Shown here one piece after another: positions 1-7,848 of a stretch of DNA of 64,000 nucleotides. Numbering within the stretch: position 1 is the stretch's first letter; each line of letters starts with the position of its first letter. The notes under the pieces were generated by a model that worked only from the letters and a program-made list of their open reading frames with translations, was not told where the DNA came from and did no database searches. Both the position numbers and the translations under genes were made by a program. Source of the DNA: Chitinimonas arctica (GTDB taxonomy: Bacteria; Pseudomonadota; Gammaproteobacteria; Burkholderiales; Chitinimonadaceae); assembly GCF_007431345.1 (NCBI RefSeq), contig NZ_CP041730.1, forward strand, positions 3,348,001-3,412,000, in the 5' to 3' direction.

Positions 1-2
1 TG

Positions 3-608
3 CGCGGCCTGACCGAGAGCATGGAATTCAAGGACGGCCGCAGCGTGGCCGGCTACAAGCATAGGCTGCTGCTATTGCTGGATGAATTCCCCAGCCTGGG
101 CAAGCTGGATATTTTCGAGGAATCGTTGGCCTTTATTGCAGGCTATGGGCTCAAGGCCTATCTGATCATCCAGGATATCTCGCAACTGTGGACCGCCTAC
201 GGCAAGGACGAGAGCATTTTCTCCAATTGCCATGTGCGGATCGCCTACGCGCCCAACAAGATCGAGACCGCCGAGTTGCTATCGAAGATGTGCGGTACCG
301 CCACCATCGTCAAGCAATCCAATTCCTACTCGGGCAAGAAATACGGCTCCCTCTCGGATGTATCCAGTTCAGTGTCCGAAACCGAACGCCCCTTATTGAC
401 CGCCGATGAAGTGATGCGGCTGCCGGCGGCCCGCAAGGACAGCAAAGGGAATGTCAGCGAAGCCGGCGATATGCTGATCTTCATGGCTGGCCAGACCCCC
501 ATTTACGGCAAGCAGATTCTGTATTTCCTCGACCCGACCTTCAGTGCCCGAGCCAAGGTGCCTAACCCGACCAAGAGCGATGTGGTTCGCCCTGGGCTGC
601 CGGTTTAA
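3..608 (+). CDS. virD4: VirD4/TraG-type T4SS coupling protein, C-terminal part (copy A, cut by window edge)
   Basis: Only the last 201 codons are in the window; the reading frame is open to the left edge, and codon 3-5 is the first complete one. The protein is the cytoplasmic ATPase that hands substrates to a type IV secretion channel. It carries the Walker B segment LLLLLDEFPSLGKL and the downstream region typical of TraG/VirD4 proteins. It closely matches the C-terminus of the complete copy at 12968-14866; differences cluster in the stretch after SNSYSG and at the very end (VVRPGLPV here, VIRKLS there). A lipase-like gene follows after 52 bp. Whether an intact virD4 lies to the left cannot be seen. 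Confidence 0.9.
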   Translation, partial: RGLTESMEFKDGRSVAGYKHRLLLLLDEFPSLGKLDIFEESLAFIAGYGLKAYLIIQDISQLWTAYGKDESIFSNCHVRIAYAPNKIETAELLSKMCGTATIVKQSNSYSGKKYGSLSDVSSSVSETERPLLTADEVMRLPAARKDSKGNVSEAGDMLIFMAGQTPIYGKQILYFLDPTFSARAKVPNPTKSDVVRPGLPV

Positions 609-660
609 CGCTTTAAACCTGTTTCACCCTTACGACCTCTAACGACCAACAAGGTAAAGC

Positions 661-1713
661 ATGGAATACGCGGAAAATTTGATGAAATCGACCTTTGGTG
701 GGTTTCTCAAGCAGCTTCAGCATCGTCAAAGAGATTCGCAACCGCTACCCAGCACGCTGGGAGAGGTGCCTTTTGGTACCCGCCCCATTGGCGAATATGC
801 GGCCTTGGCCAAACTGCCCTATGAGCATGGCGAAGCGGCCCAGGTACCCGCAGGTTGGTCGTATGTCGATACCGGCGAAGTGGCCAAGAAAATGCAGGCT
901 TTCGAGGGTGTGCAGTCCAAGGGCGAAGGCTATGTCGGACTGCCGACCAAGGGCGTCAACGTCCAGCTGCTGAGACGCGACGACGAGCACGGCAACCCGA
1001 TGGTGGCCGTGGTATTCGGCGGGACCAATTCCACCTCGACCGATGGAGAGCATGCCAGGGTGACGCAATGGGCACATAACGCCCAAAATGCCGTGAGCGG
1101 GCCGGGCGAAAATCTGCAATTTTCCGCCGAAGTCACGAAAGCCGTCCAAGAGATGTTCCCGGATGCTCGGGTGGTGACGGTCGGACACTCCAAGGGCGGC
1201 TTGGAGGCGAACTGGGCTGCCATCCATAACAAGGTGGAAGGCATTACCTTCAATGCCCAGCCCGCCAGCAGCGCGTTGATGAAGCAAATTCAGGCGCTGC
1301 AGGAGAAGGGTGTCCAACAGGGCCAGCTACTGGCCTTGCATAACGATTTCGACCCGGTCTTCCATCTGCCCGGCACACACCCCGCCGGTACCATCCTCAC
1401 GGTGAATACCGGTGCCGGCGAGCGTTCCGCAAAGGCGCTTGATAACGCCATGAGCGACTACGGCGATCCGACCAGCATGGATATCGCCGACGATATGGGC
1501 CGGCTTGGCTTGGTCGCCAAGGCAGCCGGCAAGGAAGCGCTCGCGGTACACAGCAAGCTGGACATGTTTACCAAAGCCCCCCTCAACCAGGCCCAAGCGG
1601 TGCTGGGCAACTACAAGATCCTGGACGAAGTGCGCAAGCTGCATAGCCAGCGTGCGGCGCAGGCAGAGAAACCGCCGATGCCGGAACAGAAGCACGGCCG
1701 AGGCCACAGCTGA
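661..1713 (+). CDS. Lipase-like alpha/beta hydrolase, candidate T4SS effector (copy A)
   Basis: This 350-aa protein has no signal peptide or membrane segment. The nucleophile elbow VGHSKGG (Ser near residue 178) is the GxSxG motif of lipase class 3/DUF2974-like hydrolases. The upstream VFGGTNS stretch resembles the oxyanion-hole strand, and HNDFDPV plus a later AVHS supply the expected Asp and His. The tail is Gln/Lys/Arg/His-rich (ends KHGRGHS), as expected for a T4SS C-terminal signal. It lies directly after a virD4 copy and before virB1 and a lipoprotein gene. Hence a phospholipase or lipase effector delivered by the T4SS is the best guess. It is homologous over its full length to 14977-16275 but strongly diverged. 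Substrate and secretion are inferred, not shown. Confidence 0.7.
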   Translation: MEYAENLMKSTFGGFLKQLQHRQRDSQPLPSTLGEVPFGTRPIGEYAALAKLPYEHGEAAQVPAGWSYVDTGEVAKKMQAFEGVQSKGEGYVGLPTKGVNVQLLRRDDEHGNPMVAVVFGGTNSTSTDGEHARVTQWAHNAQNAVSGPGENLQFSAEVTKAVQEMFPDARVVTVGHSKGGLEANWAAIHNKVEGITFNAQPASSALMKQIQALQEKGVQQGQLLALHNDFDPVFHLPGTHPAGTILTVNTGAGERSAKALDNAMSDYGDPTSMDIADDMGRLGLVAKAAGKEALAVHSKLDMFTKAPLNQAQAVLGNYKILDEVRKLHSQRAAQAEKPPMPEQKHGRGHS

Positions 1714-1751
1714 GGCGGAATGGCGGCTAAAGCGCGTAATTGAATGCAGAC

Positions 1752-2378
1752 ATGATCGATTTCACTCCCCTTATCCAGCAATGCGCGCCGCAGGTGGCAC
1801 TTGCCACCATGCAGGCCGTCATCCGTACCGAGAGCGGTTTCAACCCCTTGGCCATCAACGTCAACGGCGGCAATCGCTTGGCCCGCCAGCCCAATTCCCC
1901 CGCCGAAGCGATCAGCTGGGCGCAGTGGCTGATAGAGCGTGGCTACTCGGTCGATGTGGGATTGATGCAGATCAATTCGGCCAATTTGCGCAGGCTGGGC
2001 TTGAACGCGGCCGATGCGTTCGAGCCCTGCAATAACCTGAAGCTGGGTGCCGCCATCCTCACCGACAACTATCGCCGTACCGTCAAGCAGGGCAGCCGCG
2101 GCGATATGGCCTTGTTGCGGGCCTTGTCGGCCTACAACACCGGCGATTTCGAGCGCGGCATGCGCAATGGCTATGTGCATGCCGTCATGCGCGCGTCCAG
2201 GCAAACCACCAGTCCGGCCAACGCCATTGCGCCGCCCCTATTGGGCAAGCGGTCGGCCAGCCGTACCAAGCCGGCGCATGCGGTCGCTACGCCTACACCC
2301 ACCACGACCACCGCCGCCGTTTCCCCTCATACCGCAGGCAGTGAAATTGCCGGCTTCAATTCAATCAGTGCCTTCTAA
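1752..2378 (+). CDS. virB1: VirB1-like lytic transglycosylase (copy A)
   Basis: Cleaves peptidoglycan so that the T4SS can span the cell wall. The SLT fold is recognisable: the catalytic Glu lies in VIRTESGFNPLA, followed by GLMQINSANL and the ALSAYNTGDF stretch. The Pro/Thr-rich C-terminus after about residue 150 looks unstructured. No classical signal peptide is visible, as in many VirB1 proteins of this type. I chose ATG 1752 because the second copy begins at the same residue (16307); an in-frame TTG at 1740 would add four residues. It sits 38 bp after the lipase-like gene and 18 bp before the lipoprotein gene, so the three are probably co-transcribed. Confidence 0.88.
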   Translation: MIDFTPLIQQCAPQVALATMQAVIRTESGFNPLAINVNGGNRLARQPNSPAEAISWAQWLIERGYSVDVGLMQINSANLRRLGLNAADAFEPCNNLKLGAAILTDNYRRTVKQGSRGDMALLRALSAYNTGDFERGMRNGYVHAVMRASRQTTSPANAIAPPLLGKRSASRTKPAHAVATPTPTTTTAAVSPHTAGSEIAGFNSISAF

Positions 2379-2396
2379 GGCAAAGGACATCCGAAT

Positions 2397-3068
2397 ATGA
2401 GTTTTCCGCTGCGTGCATTGCTCGGCGTCACCTTAGGCCTCACCCTCGCCGCTTGTGTCGGCGGCAGCGGCGATGACGAGGCCGATCGCGAAATGGAAGA
2501 TGAGGTCGCCAAGCATCCCGAGATGCGCCACTACTCGCCGCTGGGCAATACCGACGCCATGATCAAGGACTACAAGAAGCTGAAGGAAGATAAGTCCGAA
2601 GCCGCCAAGATACGTCCCAAGCTATTGGCCACGGTGGTCGGCATCAGCCCCCTGGATGCCGAGCAGGGCCCAGCCTTGGCCAAGGAATTCGGCCTCACCT
2701 ATAGCCCCGAACTGATGGTGGCCGGGCTTTATACCCCCAAGGGCTGGACCATGCTGGTCGTGAAGCCCGGCATGGTGTTGCAGGAGGGAAATGTGGTCGA
2801 GATCGATATGCCGGCGGCCAACGATTTCTCCGATCTCGACAAGAAGGATACCGTCACCCAGGAGCTCGATGCCTTGAAGGCCAATGGCAGTGTGGGTATC
2901 CGTGCGGTGCGGCCGGAGTGCGAAGGCAAGAACCCGGTAACGGCCGATTACAGCCTGAGCTGCAACGGCGCCGCCGCATCGTATTTCTTCAATGAAAGCG
3001 AGTTCCCCAAGGATGGCATGGGCTGGATCACGACGGATGGCAAGGCGCCGGAAGTGTCCAAGGGATAG
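2397..3068 (+). CDS. Lipoprotein of the T4SS cassette, candidate immunity protein (copy A)
   Basis: A 223-aa protein with a lipoprotein signal peptide ending in the lipobox LAAC (Cys about residue 20), followed by a Gly/Ser/Asp linker. The mature part has no domain I recognise; it includes a charged helix around DYKKLKEDKSEAAK and two Cys (near PECEGK and LSCNG) that could form a disulfide. It is closely similar to 16946-17656. It always follows lipase-like gene plus virB1. Two readings are possible: an immunity lipoprotein that neutralises the cognate lipase in the periplasm, as known for X-T4SS of Xanthomonas, or a VirB7-like structural lipoprotein. The size favours the first, but the higher conservation than the lipase leaves the second open. 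Confidence 0.6.
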   Translation: MSFPLRALLGVTLGLTLAACVGGSGDDEADREMEDEVAKHPEMRHYSPLGNTDAMIKDYKKLKEDKSEAAKIRPKLLATVVGISPLDAEQGPALAKEFGLTYSPELMVAGLYTPKGWTMLVVKPGMVLQEGNVVEIDMPAANDFSDLDKKDTVTQELDALKANGSVGIRAVRPECEGKNPVTADYSLSCNGAAASYFFNESEFPKDGMGWITTDGKAPEVSKG

Positions 3069-3511
3069 CAGCAGTCCCAACTATCCAAAAGCGGTGATTC
3101 GGGTGCTCAAATTTTGGGCTGCCCGGGTCCCGTTCGGATCGACTGCGGCATCCATAGGCGCACGTCGGCCGAAACCTCCCATCCCTTCTCGATATTGGCG
3201 CGCTTCGCGCCTGCCTGCCTCGGGCTGATCAAAGACTCAAAATATGCAATGCCGGCTCGTTCTGCGCATGGGGCGAAGCCGTGTCTGGAATAAGGGGCGG
3301 CTAACGGCGGTTTGCAGTTAAACCGCTTTATCGCTGATTTCATTGGGAATTAGTGATTCGTTACTGCTGCTTAGTGGAGCGTGGCAGGTAGTTTGATTTC
3401 TAATGCAAAACGAAATGAATAATAAAAAACTATTTCTATTTACGACAATCGCTTGTTTAAGCGTTGTGTGAATAAAAAAGTTAAATGTTTTGTATTAGAG
3501 AGGAAATCAAA
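3069..3511. other. Non-coding region between cassette A and the T4SS operon
   Basis: About 440 bp without a convincing gene. The left part has normal GC and small hairpins (3197-3211 and 3307-3326). The right part (about 3390-3500) is markedly AT-rich and is the likely place for the promoter of the virB11 operon, although no clear -35/-10 pair stands out. An 18-codon ORF at 3415-3471 begins MNNKKLFLF and ends just after a lipobox-like TIAC; it has only a weak ribosome site and is not called as a gene. Confidence 0.5.
3307..3329 (+). terminator. Possible terminator hairpin after cassette A
   Basis: GCGGTTT and AAACCGC form a 7-bp stem with a 6-nt loop, followed by a short TTTA. The T-tract is poor, so this is a weak call. 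Confidence 0.35.
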
Positions 3512-3568
3512 GTGCGCGGTCGCAAATGCAAACGCTATTGTATCGCTGAAGCCGGGCGGCCCTTATGA
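3512..3568 (+). CDS. Possible 18-aa leader peptide translationally coupled to virB11
   Basis: A GTG-initiated ORF of 18 codons (MRGRKCKRYC...) has an excellent Shine-Dalgarno GAGAGGA at 3498-3504, 7 nt before the start. Its stop TGA overlaps the virB11 start as ATGA at 3565-3568. virB11 itself has no good ribosome site at its own ATG, so coupling through this ORF is an attractive reading. The peptide is basic and Cys-containing and resembles nothing I know. It may matter only as a ribosome-loading device. Confidence 0.4.
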   Translation: MRGRKCKRYCIAEAGRPL

Positions 3569-4626
3569 GTGGCTCCGCGAAAGATGTCCTGCGCGGCCGG
3601 CTTGAGGAGAAGCTGGCGCGCGAATGTGGCGAGACCGTGCTGGCGGCCCTGCGCAATCCGGCGGTGGTGGAAATCATGCTCAACCCGGATGGCCGTGTCT
3701 GGCTGGATGTGGCCGGCGAGGGCATGCAATACAGCGGCAGCGAGATGAGCCCGGCAGCGGCGGAAAGCATGCTGACCACCTGCGCCAGCATGCTCAATAC
3801 CTCGATTACCTACGACAACCCGATCCTGGAAGGCGAGTTCCCGCTGGACGGCTCGCGACTGGAAGGCTTGATCGCGCCTATCGCCCGCACCCCGGTTTTT
3901 ACCATCCGTAAGAAGGCCACCAAGGTCTTCACCCTGGATGACTACTGTGCCCGCGGCATCATTGGCTCAGTGATGCCGACAGCACCGCAGCTGGACGAAC
4001 ACGCGGCCGAGACGGAGCCCGACTTCGTCAATCCGGTCGAGGCCATCCGCCATGCGGTGGTGAGCCGCAAGAACATCCTGATCGTCGGCGGTACCGGCAG
4101 CGGCAAGACCACGCTGGCCAATGCCGTGCTGGCGGAGATCGCCAGCCTGGCCAGCGAGGACCGGCTGGTGGCCATCGAAGACACCGTCGAATTGCAGATC
4201 AAGATGCCCAATAGCGTGCTGTTGCGCTCGAACGAACGTATTCCAATGCAAAGACTGCTGCGCGCCACCATGCGCTTGCGGCCCGACCGCATCGTGGTAG
4301 GCGAGGTGCGGGGCGGCGAAGCGCTGACCTTGCTCAAGAGCTGGAATACCGGCCACCCGGGCGGCGTTGCCACCATCCATGCCAACTCGGCCCAGGGCGG
4401 CTTGCTGCGCCTGATGCAGCTGGTCTACGAAGCGCCCGAAGCCGCCAATCTTTCCGAATCCGCGATCGGCACGATGATCGCCGAGGCGGTGAACATGGTG
4501 CTGTTTATCGAACGCAGCCATGACGCCGGTGGCCGCCGGGTCAGCGAGATCGTCAATGTAAATGGTTTCGAGAATGGCATTTTCCGTTGCTGTCCCATCG
4601 TAGTCCGTAACGCCGTCGCTGTTTGA
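3565..4626 (+). CDS. virB11: VirB11/TrbB-type T4SS ATPase
   Basis: Hexameric cytoplasmic ATPase that powers pilus assembly and substrate transfer. The 353-aa protein shows the N-terminal domain start typical of TrbB (VVEIMLNPDG), Walker A GGTGSGKTT (about residue 175), the Asp-box IEDTVELQ, Walker B region RIVVGEVRGGEAL, and the His-box GGVATIHANS. Length is as usual for the family. It is the first gene of a tightly packed operon running to virB10, in the B-C-D-E-L-F-G-I order of Trb systems. The ATG at 3565 overlaps the stop of a short upstream ORF. Confidence 0.95.
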   Translation: MSGSAKDVLRGRLEEKLARECGETVLAALRNPAVVEIMLNPDGRVWLDVAGEGMQYSGSEMSPAAAESMLTTCASMLNTSITYDNPILEGEFPLDGSRLEGLIAPIARTPVFTIRKKATKVFTLDDYCARGIIGSVMPTAPQLDEHAAETEPDFVNPVEAIRHAVVSRKNILIVGGTGSGKTTLANAVLAEIASLASEDRLVAIEDTVELQIKMPNSVLLRSNERIPMQRLLRATMRLRPDRIVVGEVRGGEALTLLKSWNTGHPGGVATIHANSAQGGLLRLMQLVYEAPEAANLSESAIGTMIAEAVNMVLFIERSHDAGGRRVSEIVNVNGFENGIFRCCPIVVRNAVAV

Positions 4627-4657
4627 ATTTCACCTTTCTCTTCAAAGGCCCTCTGCC

Positions 4658-4951
4658 ATGCGTATCCCCGCCCACCGTATTGCCCGGATCTCGATCATTG
4701 TCACGATTGTTGCCCTGCCCCTATTCGCCGCTGCCGCTGGACTGCCGTGGGAAGGTCCGCTCAACAAATTGAAGGATTCGCTGACCGGCCCGGTCGCCAA
4801 GGCCATCGGCGTGATCGCGCTGGCCGTGGCCGGCGGCATGCTGGCCTTCGGCGGCGAACTGGGCGATTTCACCAAGCGCATCATGATGGTGATCATGGCG
4901 CTGTCCGTGATGCTGCTGGCCAACAACTTCATGTCCATGTTCGGCGCCTAA
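4658..4951 (+). CDS. virB2: VirB2/TrbC-type T4SS pilin
   Basis: Major pilin subunit of the T4SS. The 97-aa precursor has a long N-terminal signal segment ending near FAAAAG, followed by two hydrophobic helices (about residues 47-65 and 73-92) separated by the short cytoplasmic loop GGELGDFTKR, the standard layout for VirB2/TrbC. It lies 31 bp after virB11 and 4 bp before virB3. Confidence 0.92.
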   Translation: MRIPAHRIARISIIVTIVALPLFAAAAGLPWEGPLNKLKDSLTGPVAKAIGVIALAVAGGMLAFGGELGDFTKRIMMVIMALSVMLLANNFMSMFGA

Positions 4952-4955
4952 GACC

Positions 4956-5270
4956 ATGGAAGAACCACGCCGTATCGCCATCCACCGTTCCTTGAACCGG
5001 CCGCATCTCCTGATGGGCGCTGAGCGCAGCCTGGTGCTGATGGTCGGCGTGATCACGGCCCTGTTGATCTTCTCCGGCAATATTTCGCCGTGGTCGCTGG
5101 GCCTGGCCGTGTTGTTCTGGAGCTGTTCGTTCTGGGCCCTGGTCCGCATGGGCAAGGCCGATCCCGAGATGAGCAGGATCTATCAGCGGCATGTCCGCTA
5201 TCGCTCCTACTACGCCGCGCGGGCCTGTTTGCAGGCGGTGCCACCGGCCACCGCGCCGAAAAATGGATAA
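4956..5270 (+). CDS. virB3: VirB3/TrbD-type inner-membrane T4SS protein
   Basis: A 104-aa protein with two adjacent transmembrane segments (about residues 27-62) after a short N-terminal stretch beginning EEPRRIAIHRSL, which is typical of VirB3/TrbD. It associates with VirB4 at the inner membrane. The gene lies 4 bp after virB2 and 3 bp before virB4, so all three must be co-translated from one message. Confidence 0.9.
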   Translation: MEEPRRIAIHRSLNRPHLLMGAERSLVLMVGVITALLIFSGNISPWSLGLAVLFWSCSFWALVRMGKADPEMSRIYQRHVRYRSYYAARACLQAVPPATAPKNG

Positions 5271-5273
5271 GCC

Positions 5274-7745
5274 ATGCTGAACCTCAAGCAATTCCGCGAC
5301 CGTAGCCAGAGTCTGGCCGACCTGCTGAATTTTGCCCTGATGCCTGAGGACGGCATCCTGCAGAACAAGGACGGCAGCCTGATGGTGGCCTGGTACTTCC
5401 GTGGCGAAGACATGGATAGCGCTACCCATGCCGAGCTGGCCTCCATCTCCTCGCGCCTCAATAGCGTGCTGGTGGCGCTCGGTAGCGGCTGGATGCTGAA
5501 CTGCGATTCCATCCGCCGGCCCGCGACCGTTTATCCCGGCTTCGGCAGCTTTACCGACCGCACCAACTGGCTGATCGACGAAGAGCGGCGGCGCCAGTAC
5601 GAGTCGGAGGGCTCGCATTTCGAGACCACGTATGCGATGACCTTGTCGTTCCTTCCGTCCCTGCGTACCGCCAACAAATTGATCGACCTGATGTACGACG
5701 ACGATCAGCGCGATACCTCCGATACCGGCTTTGCCCGTCGCATCATCGAACAGTTCAAGCGCCAGGTGGACGATTTCGAATCGGCGCTGCAAGCGACCTT
5801 CCCCATGCGCCGGATGCGCGGCGTGACGCGGCAGGATGTGACCGGCGCCGACTTTATCGACGACGAATTGCTGCAATACCTCGAATATTGCATCAGCGGC
5901 GAGCGGCGCCCGGTGCGGCTGCCGTCCATCCCCATGTATCTGGATGCGCTGATCGGTTGCCATACTTTCTACGGCGGCATCGAACCCAAGGTCGGCGAGC
6001 GCCATATCAAAGTGGTGGCCATCGACGGCTTTCCGCACGATAGCTACCCGGGCATCCTCCATGTCCTCGATACCCTGGGATACGAATACCGCTGGTCCAC
6101 CCGCTTTATCTTTCTCGACCCGCAGCAGGCGCGTGGCGTGATGAACAGCGTGCGGCGCCGCTGGCAGCAGAAGCAGCGGGGCCTCAAGGACCAGATGTTC
6201 AATACCAGCACCGGTGCGGTCGATCTGGATGCGGTGGAGATGTCGGATGACGTGCAGGCCGCCATCGGCGAGGCCGAGAGCAATATGGTCAAGTTCGGCT
6301 ACTACACCTCCTGCGTGGTGCTATTGAACGAGAGCCGCGAACTGCTGGCCGAGCAGGCCCGTGAAGTGCGCAAGGCCATCCTGAACCATGGCTTCAGCGC
6401 ACGCATCGAGGATATCAATGCGGTCGAAGCGTACCTGGGCTCCGTTCCCGGCCATGGCTATGCCAACGTCCGCCGGCCCATCCTGCATACCCTGAACCTG
6501 GCTGACCTGCTGCCTATTACCGCGGTATGGGCCGGCCTGGAACACAATCCCTGCCCGTTCTACCCGGAAGACTCGCCGCCGCTCAGCTACGCGGCCACCA
6601 CCGGTTTCACACCGTTCCGGTTCAGCCTGCACGTCGGCGACGTGGGCCATACGCTGATGGTGGGCAAGACCGGCGGGGGTAAGTCCACCGCCCTGAATTT
6701 CTTGCTGGCGCAGCATATGCGCTATCCGAAGGCGCAGGTGTTCGCCTTCGACAAGGGCTACTCGTCCTTTATCCTGACCAAGGCTTGCGGCGGTACCCAT
6801 TACGACATCGCCGGCGAAGACAGCGACCTGGCCTTTTGTCCTTTGAAGGACATCGATACGGCGGCCGACCAGGGCTGGGCGGCCGAATGGATCGAAGTGA
6901 TGCTGACCCTGCAGGGCGTCAATGTAACGCCGTCGCTGCGCCAGTCGGTCTACCAGGCCGTCCTGCGGTTGGTCCGCTCGCCCAAACGTACCCTGACCGA
7001 GTTTGTAGCCGAACTGCAGGACGAGGAACTGCGCCAGGCGCTATCGCATTACACGCTGGCCGGCCCCATGGGTAGCCTGCTGGATGCCGAGCAGGACAGC
7101 CTGGGCGACGGCAGCTTCCAGGTGTTCGAAATGGAGCACCTGATGAACCTCGGCGAGAAGAACGTGGTGCCGGTACTGCTCTACCTGTTCCGCCAGATCG
7201 AAAAGCGCATGGACGGTCGCCCCACCCTGGTGGCGCTGGACGAGTGCTGGCTGATGCTGTCGCACAACCTGTTCCGCGACAAGGTGCGCGAGTGGCTGAA
7301 GACCTGGCGAAAGAAGAATGCGGTGGTCTTTATGGCCACCCAGGAGTTGGCCGACGTGATGAACAGCCCGATTCGCGACGTGGTGCTGGCCAGTTGTCCG
7401 ACCAAGATCCTGCTGCCCAACCCGGAGGCACGTGAACCCTCCTCGCGCGGCATGTACGAGGTGATCGGCCTGAACGAGCGCGAGATCGAGCTGCTGGCGC
7501 ATGCCACGGTAAAGCGTCACTACTACTACAAGTCGCCGCTGGGGCGGCGCATGTTCTCGTTCGGCTTCGGCCCCGTGGCACTGTCCTTTATCGGTGCCAG
7601 CGGCCAGGAAGATATCCGTACCGCCAAACAGCTGATGCAGCAGCACGGTGACGAATGGCCAGCCGCCTGGCTGCGCCTGCGTGACCTTGATCATTGGGCC
7701 GATGTTTGGCAGTCCCCCTCCGTATCCGAACCCACAACCGCATAA
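5274..7745 (+). CDS. virB4: VirB4/TrbE-type T4SS ATPase
   Basis: The large T4SS ATPase (823 aa, usual size). The N-terminal CagE/TrbE/VirB4 domain covers about residues 1-400. The C-terminal ATPase domain shows Walker A VGKTGGGKSTAL (about residue 463) and Walker B TLVALDECWLML (about residue 645), then the conserved TQELADVMNS and LLPNPEA segments. It binds the inner-membrane base together with VirB3 and drives pilin extraction and substrate transfer. No break is seen. Confidence 0.95.
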   Translation: MLNLKQFRDRSQSLADLLNFALMPEDGILQNKDGSLMVAWYFRGEDMDSATHAELASISSRLNSVLVALGSGWMLNCDSIRRPATVYPGFGSFTDRTNWLIDEERRRQYESEGSHFETTYAMTLSFLPSLRTANKLIDLMYDDDQRDTSDTGFARRIIEQFKRQVDDFESALQATFPMRRMRGVTRQDVTGADFIDDELLQYLEYCISGERRPVRLPSIPMYLDALIGCHTFYGGIEPKVGERHIKVVAIDGFPHDSYPGILHVLDTLGYEYRWSTRFIFLDPQQARGVMNSVRRRWQQKQRGLKDQMFNTSTGAVDLDAVEMSDDVQAAIGEAESNMVKFGYYTSCVVLLNESRELLAEQAREVRKAILNHGFSARIEDINAVEAYLGSVPGHGYANVRRPILHTLNLADLLPITAVWAGLEHNPCPFYPEDSPPLSYAATTGFTPFRFSLHVGDVGHTLMVGKTGGGKSTALNFLLAQHMRYPKAQVFAFDKGYSSFILTKACGGTHYDIAGEDSDLAFCPLKDIDTAADQGWAAEWIEVMLTLQGVNVTPSLRQSVYQAVLRLVRSPKRTLTEFVAELQDEELRQALSHYTLAGPMGSLLDAEQDSLGDGSFQVFEMEHLMNLGEKNVVPVLLYLFRQIEKRMDGRPTLVALDECWLMLSHNLFRDKVREWLKTWRKKNAVVFMATQELADVMNSPIRDVVLASCPTKILLPNPEAREPSSRGMYEVIGLNEREIELLAHATVKRHYYYKSPLGRRMFSFGFGPVALSFIGASGQEDIRTAKQLMQQHGDEWPAAWLRLRDLDHWADVWQSPSVSEPTTA

Positions 7746-7756
7746 GGTATCAGCGT

Positions 7757-7846
7757 ATGTCGATTCCATTTATTCGCGGGCTGCGCTCCCGTTGCCGAGG
7801 CTGGGGCCGCGCAGCCTTGATTGGCAATTTCTCCGGCCCTTCTTGA
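7757..7846 (+). CDS. Possible 29-aa leader peptide upstream of virB6
   Basis: An ATG ORF of 29 codons (MSIPFIRGLRSR...) begins 11 bp after virB4, with AAGG 8 nt upstream, and stops with TGA two bases before the ATG I take as the virB6 start (7849). The peptide is basic with a short hydrophobic end. It may load ribosomes for virB6, or it may be the true VirB6 N-terminus displaced by a frameshift. Both readings are speculative. Confidence 0.3.
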   Translation: MSIPFIRGLRSRCRGWGRAALIGNFSGPS

Positions 7847-7848
7847 GC

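Larger units (their letters stand above)
1..3068 (+). repeat. Copy A of duplicated virD4(3')-lipase-virB1-lipoprotein cassette
   Basis: This block has the same gene order as 14265-17656: end of the coupling protein gene, a GHSKGG lipase-like gene, a VirB1 gene and a lipoprotein gene. Base 1 aligns with base 14265. The virD4, virB1 and lipoprotein parts are clearly alike at DNA level with long identical stretches, while the lipase-like genes align only at protein level. The left border is outside the window, so the full extent of the duplication is unknown. Confidence 0.85.

Noticed and set aside
4929..6062. Minus-strand ORF (377 codons) opposite virB3/virB4
   Set aside because: Overlaps well-recognised T4SS genes and has no family features.
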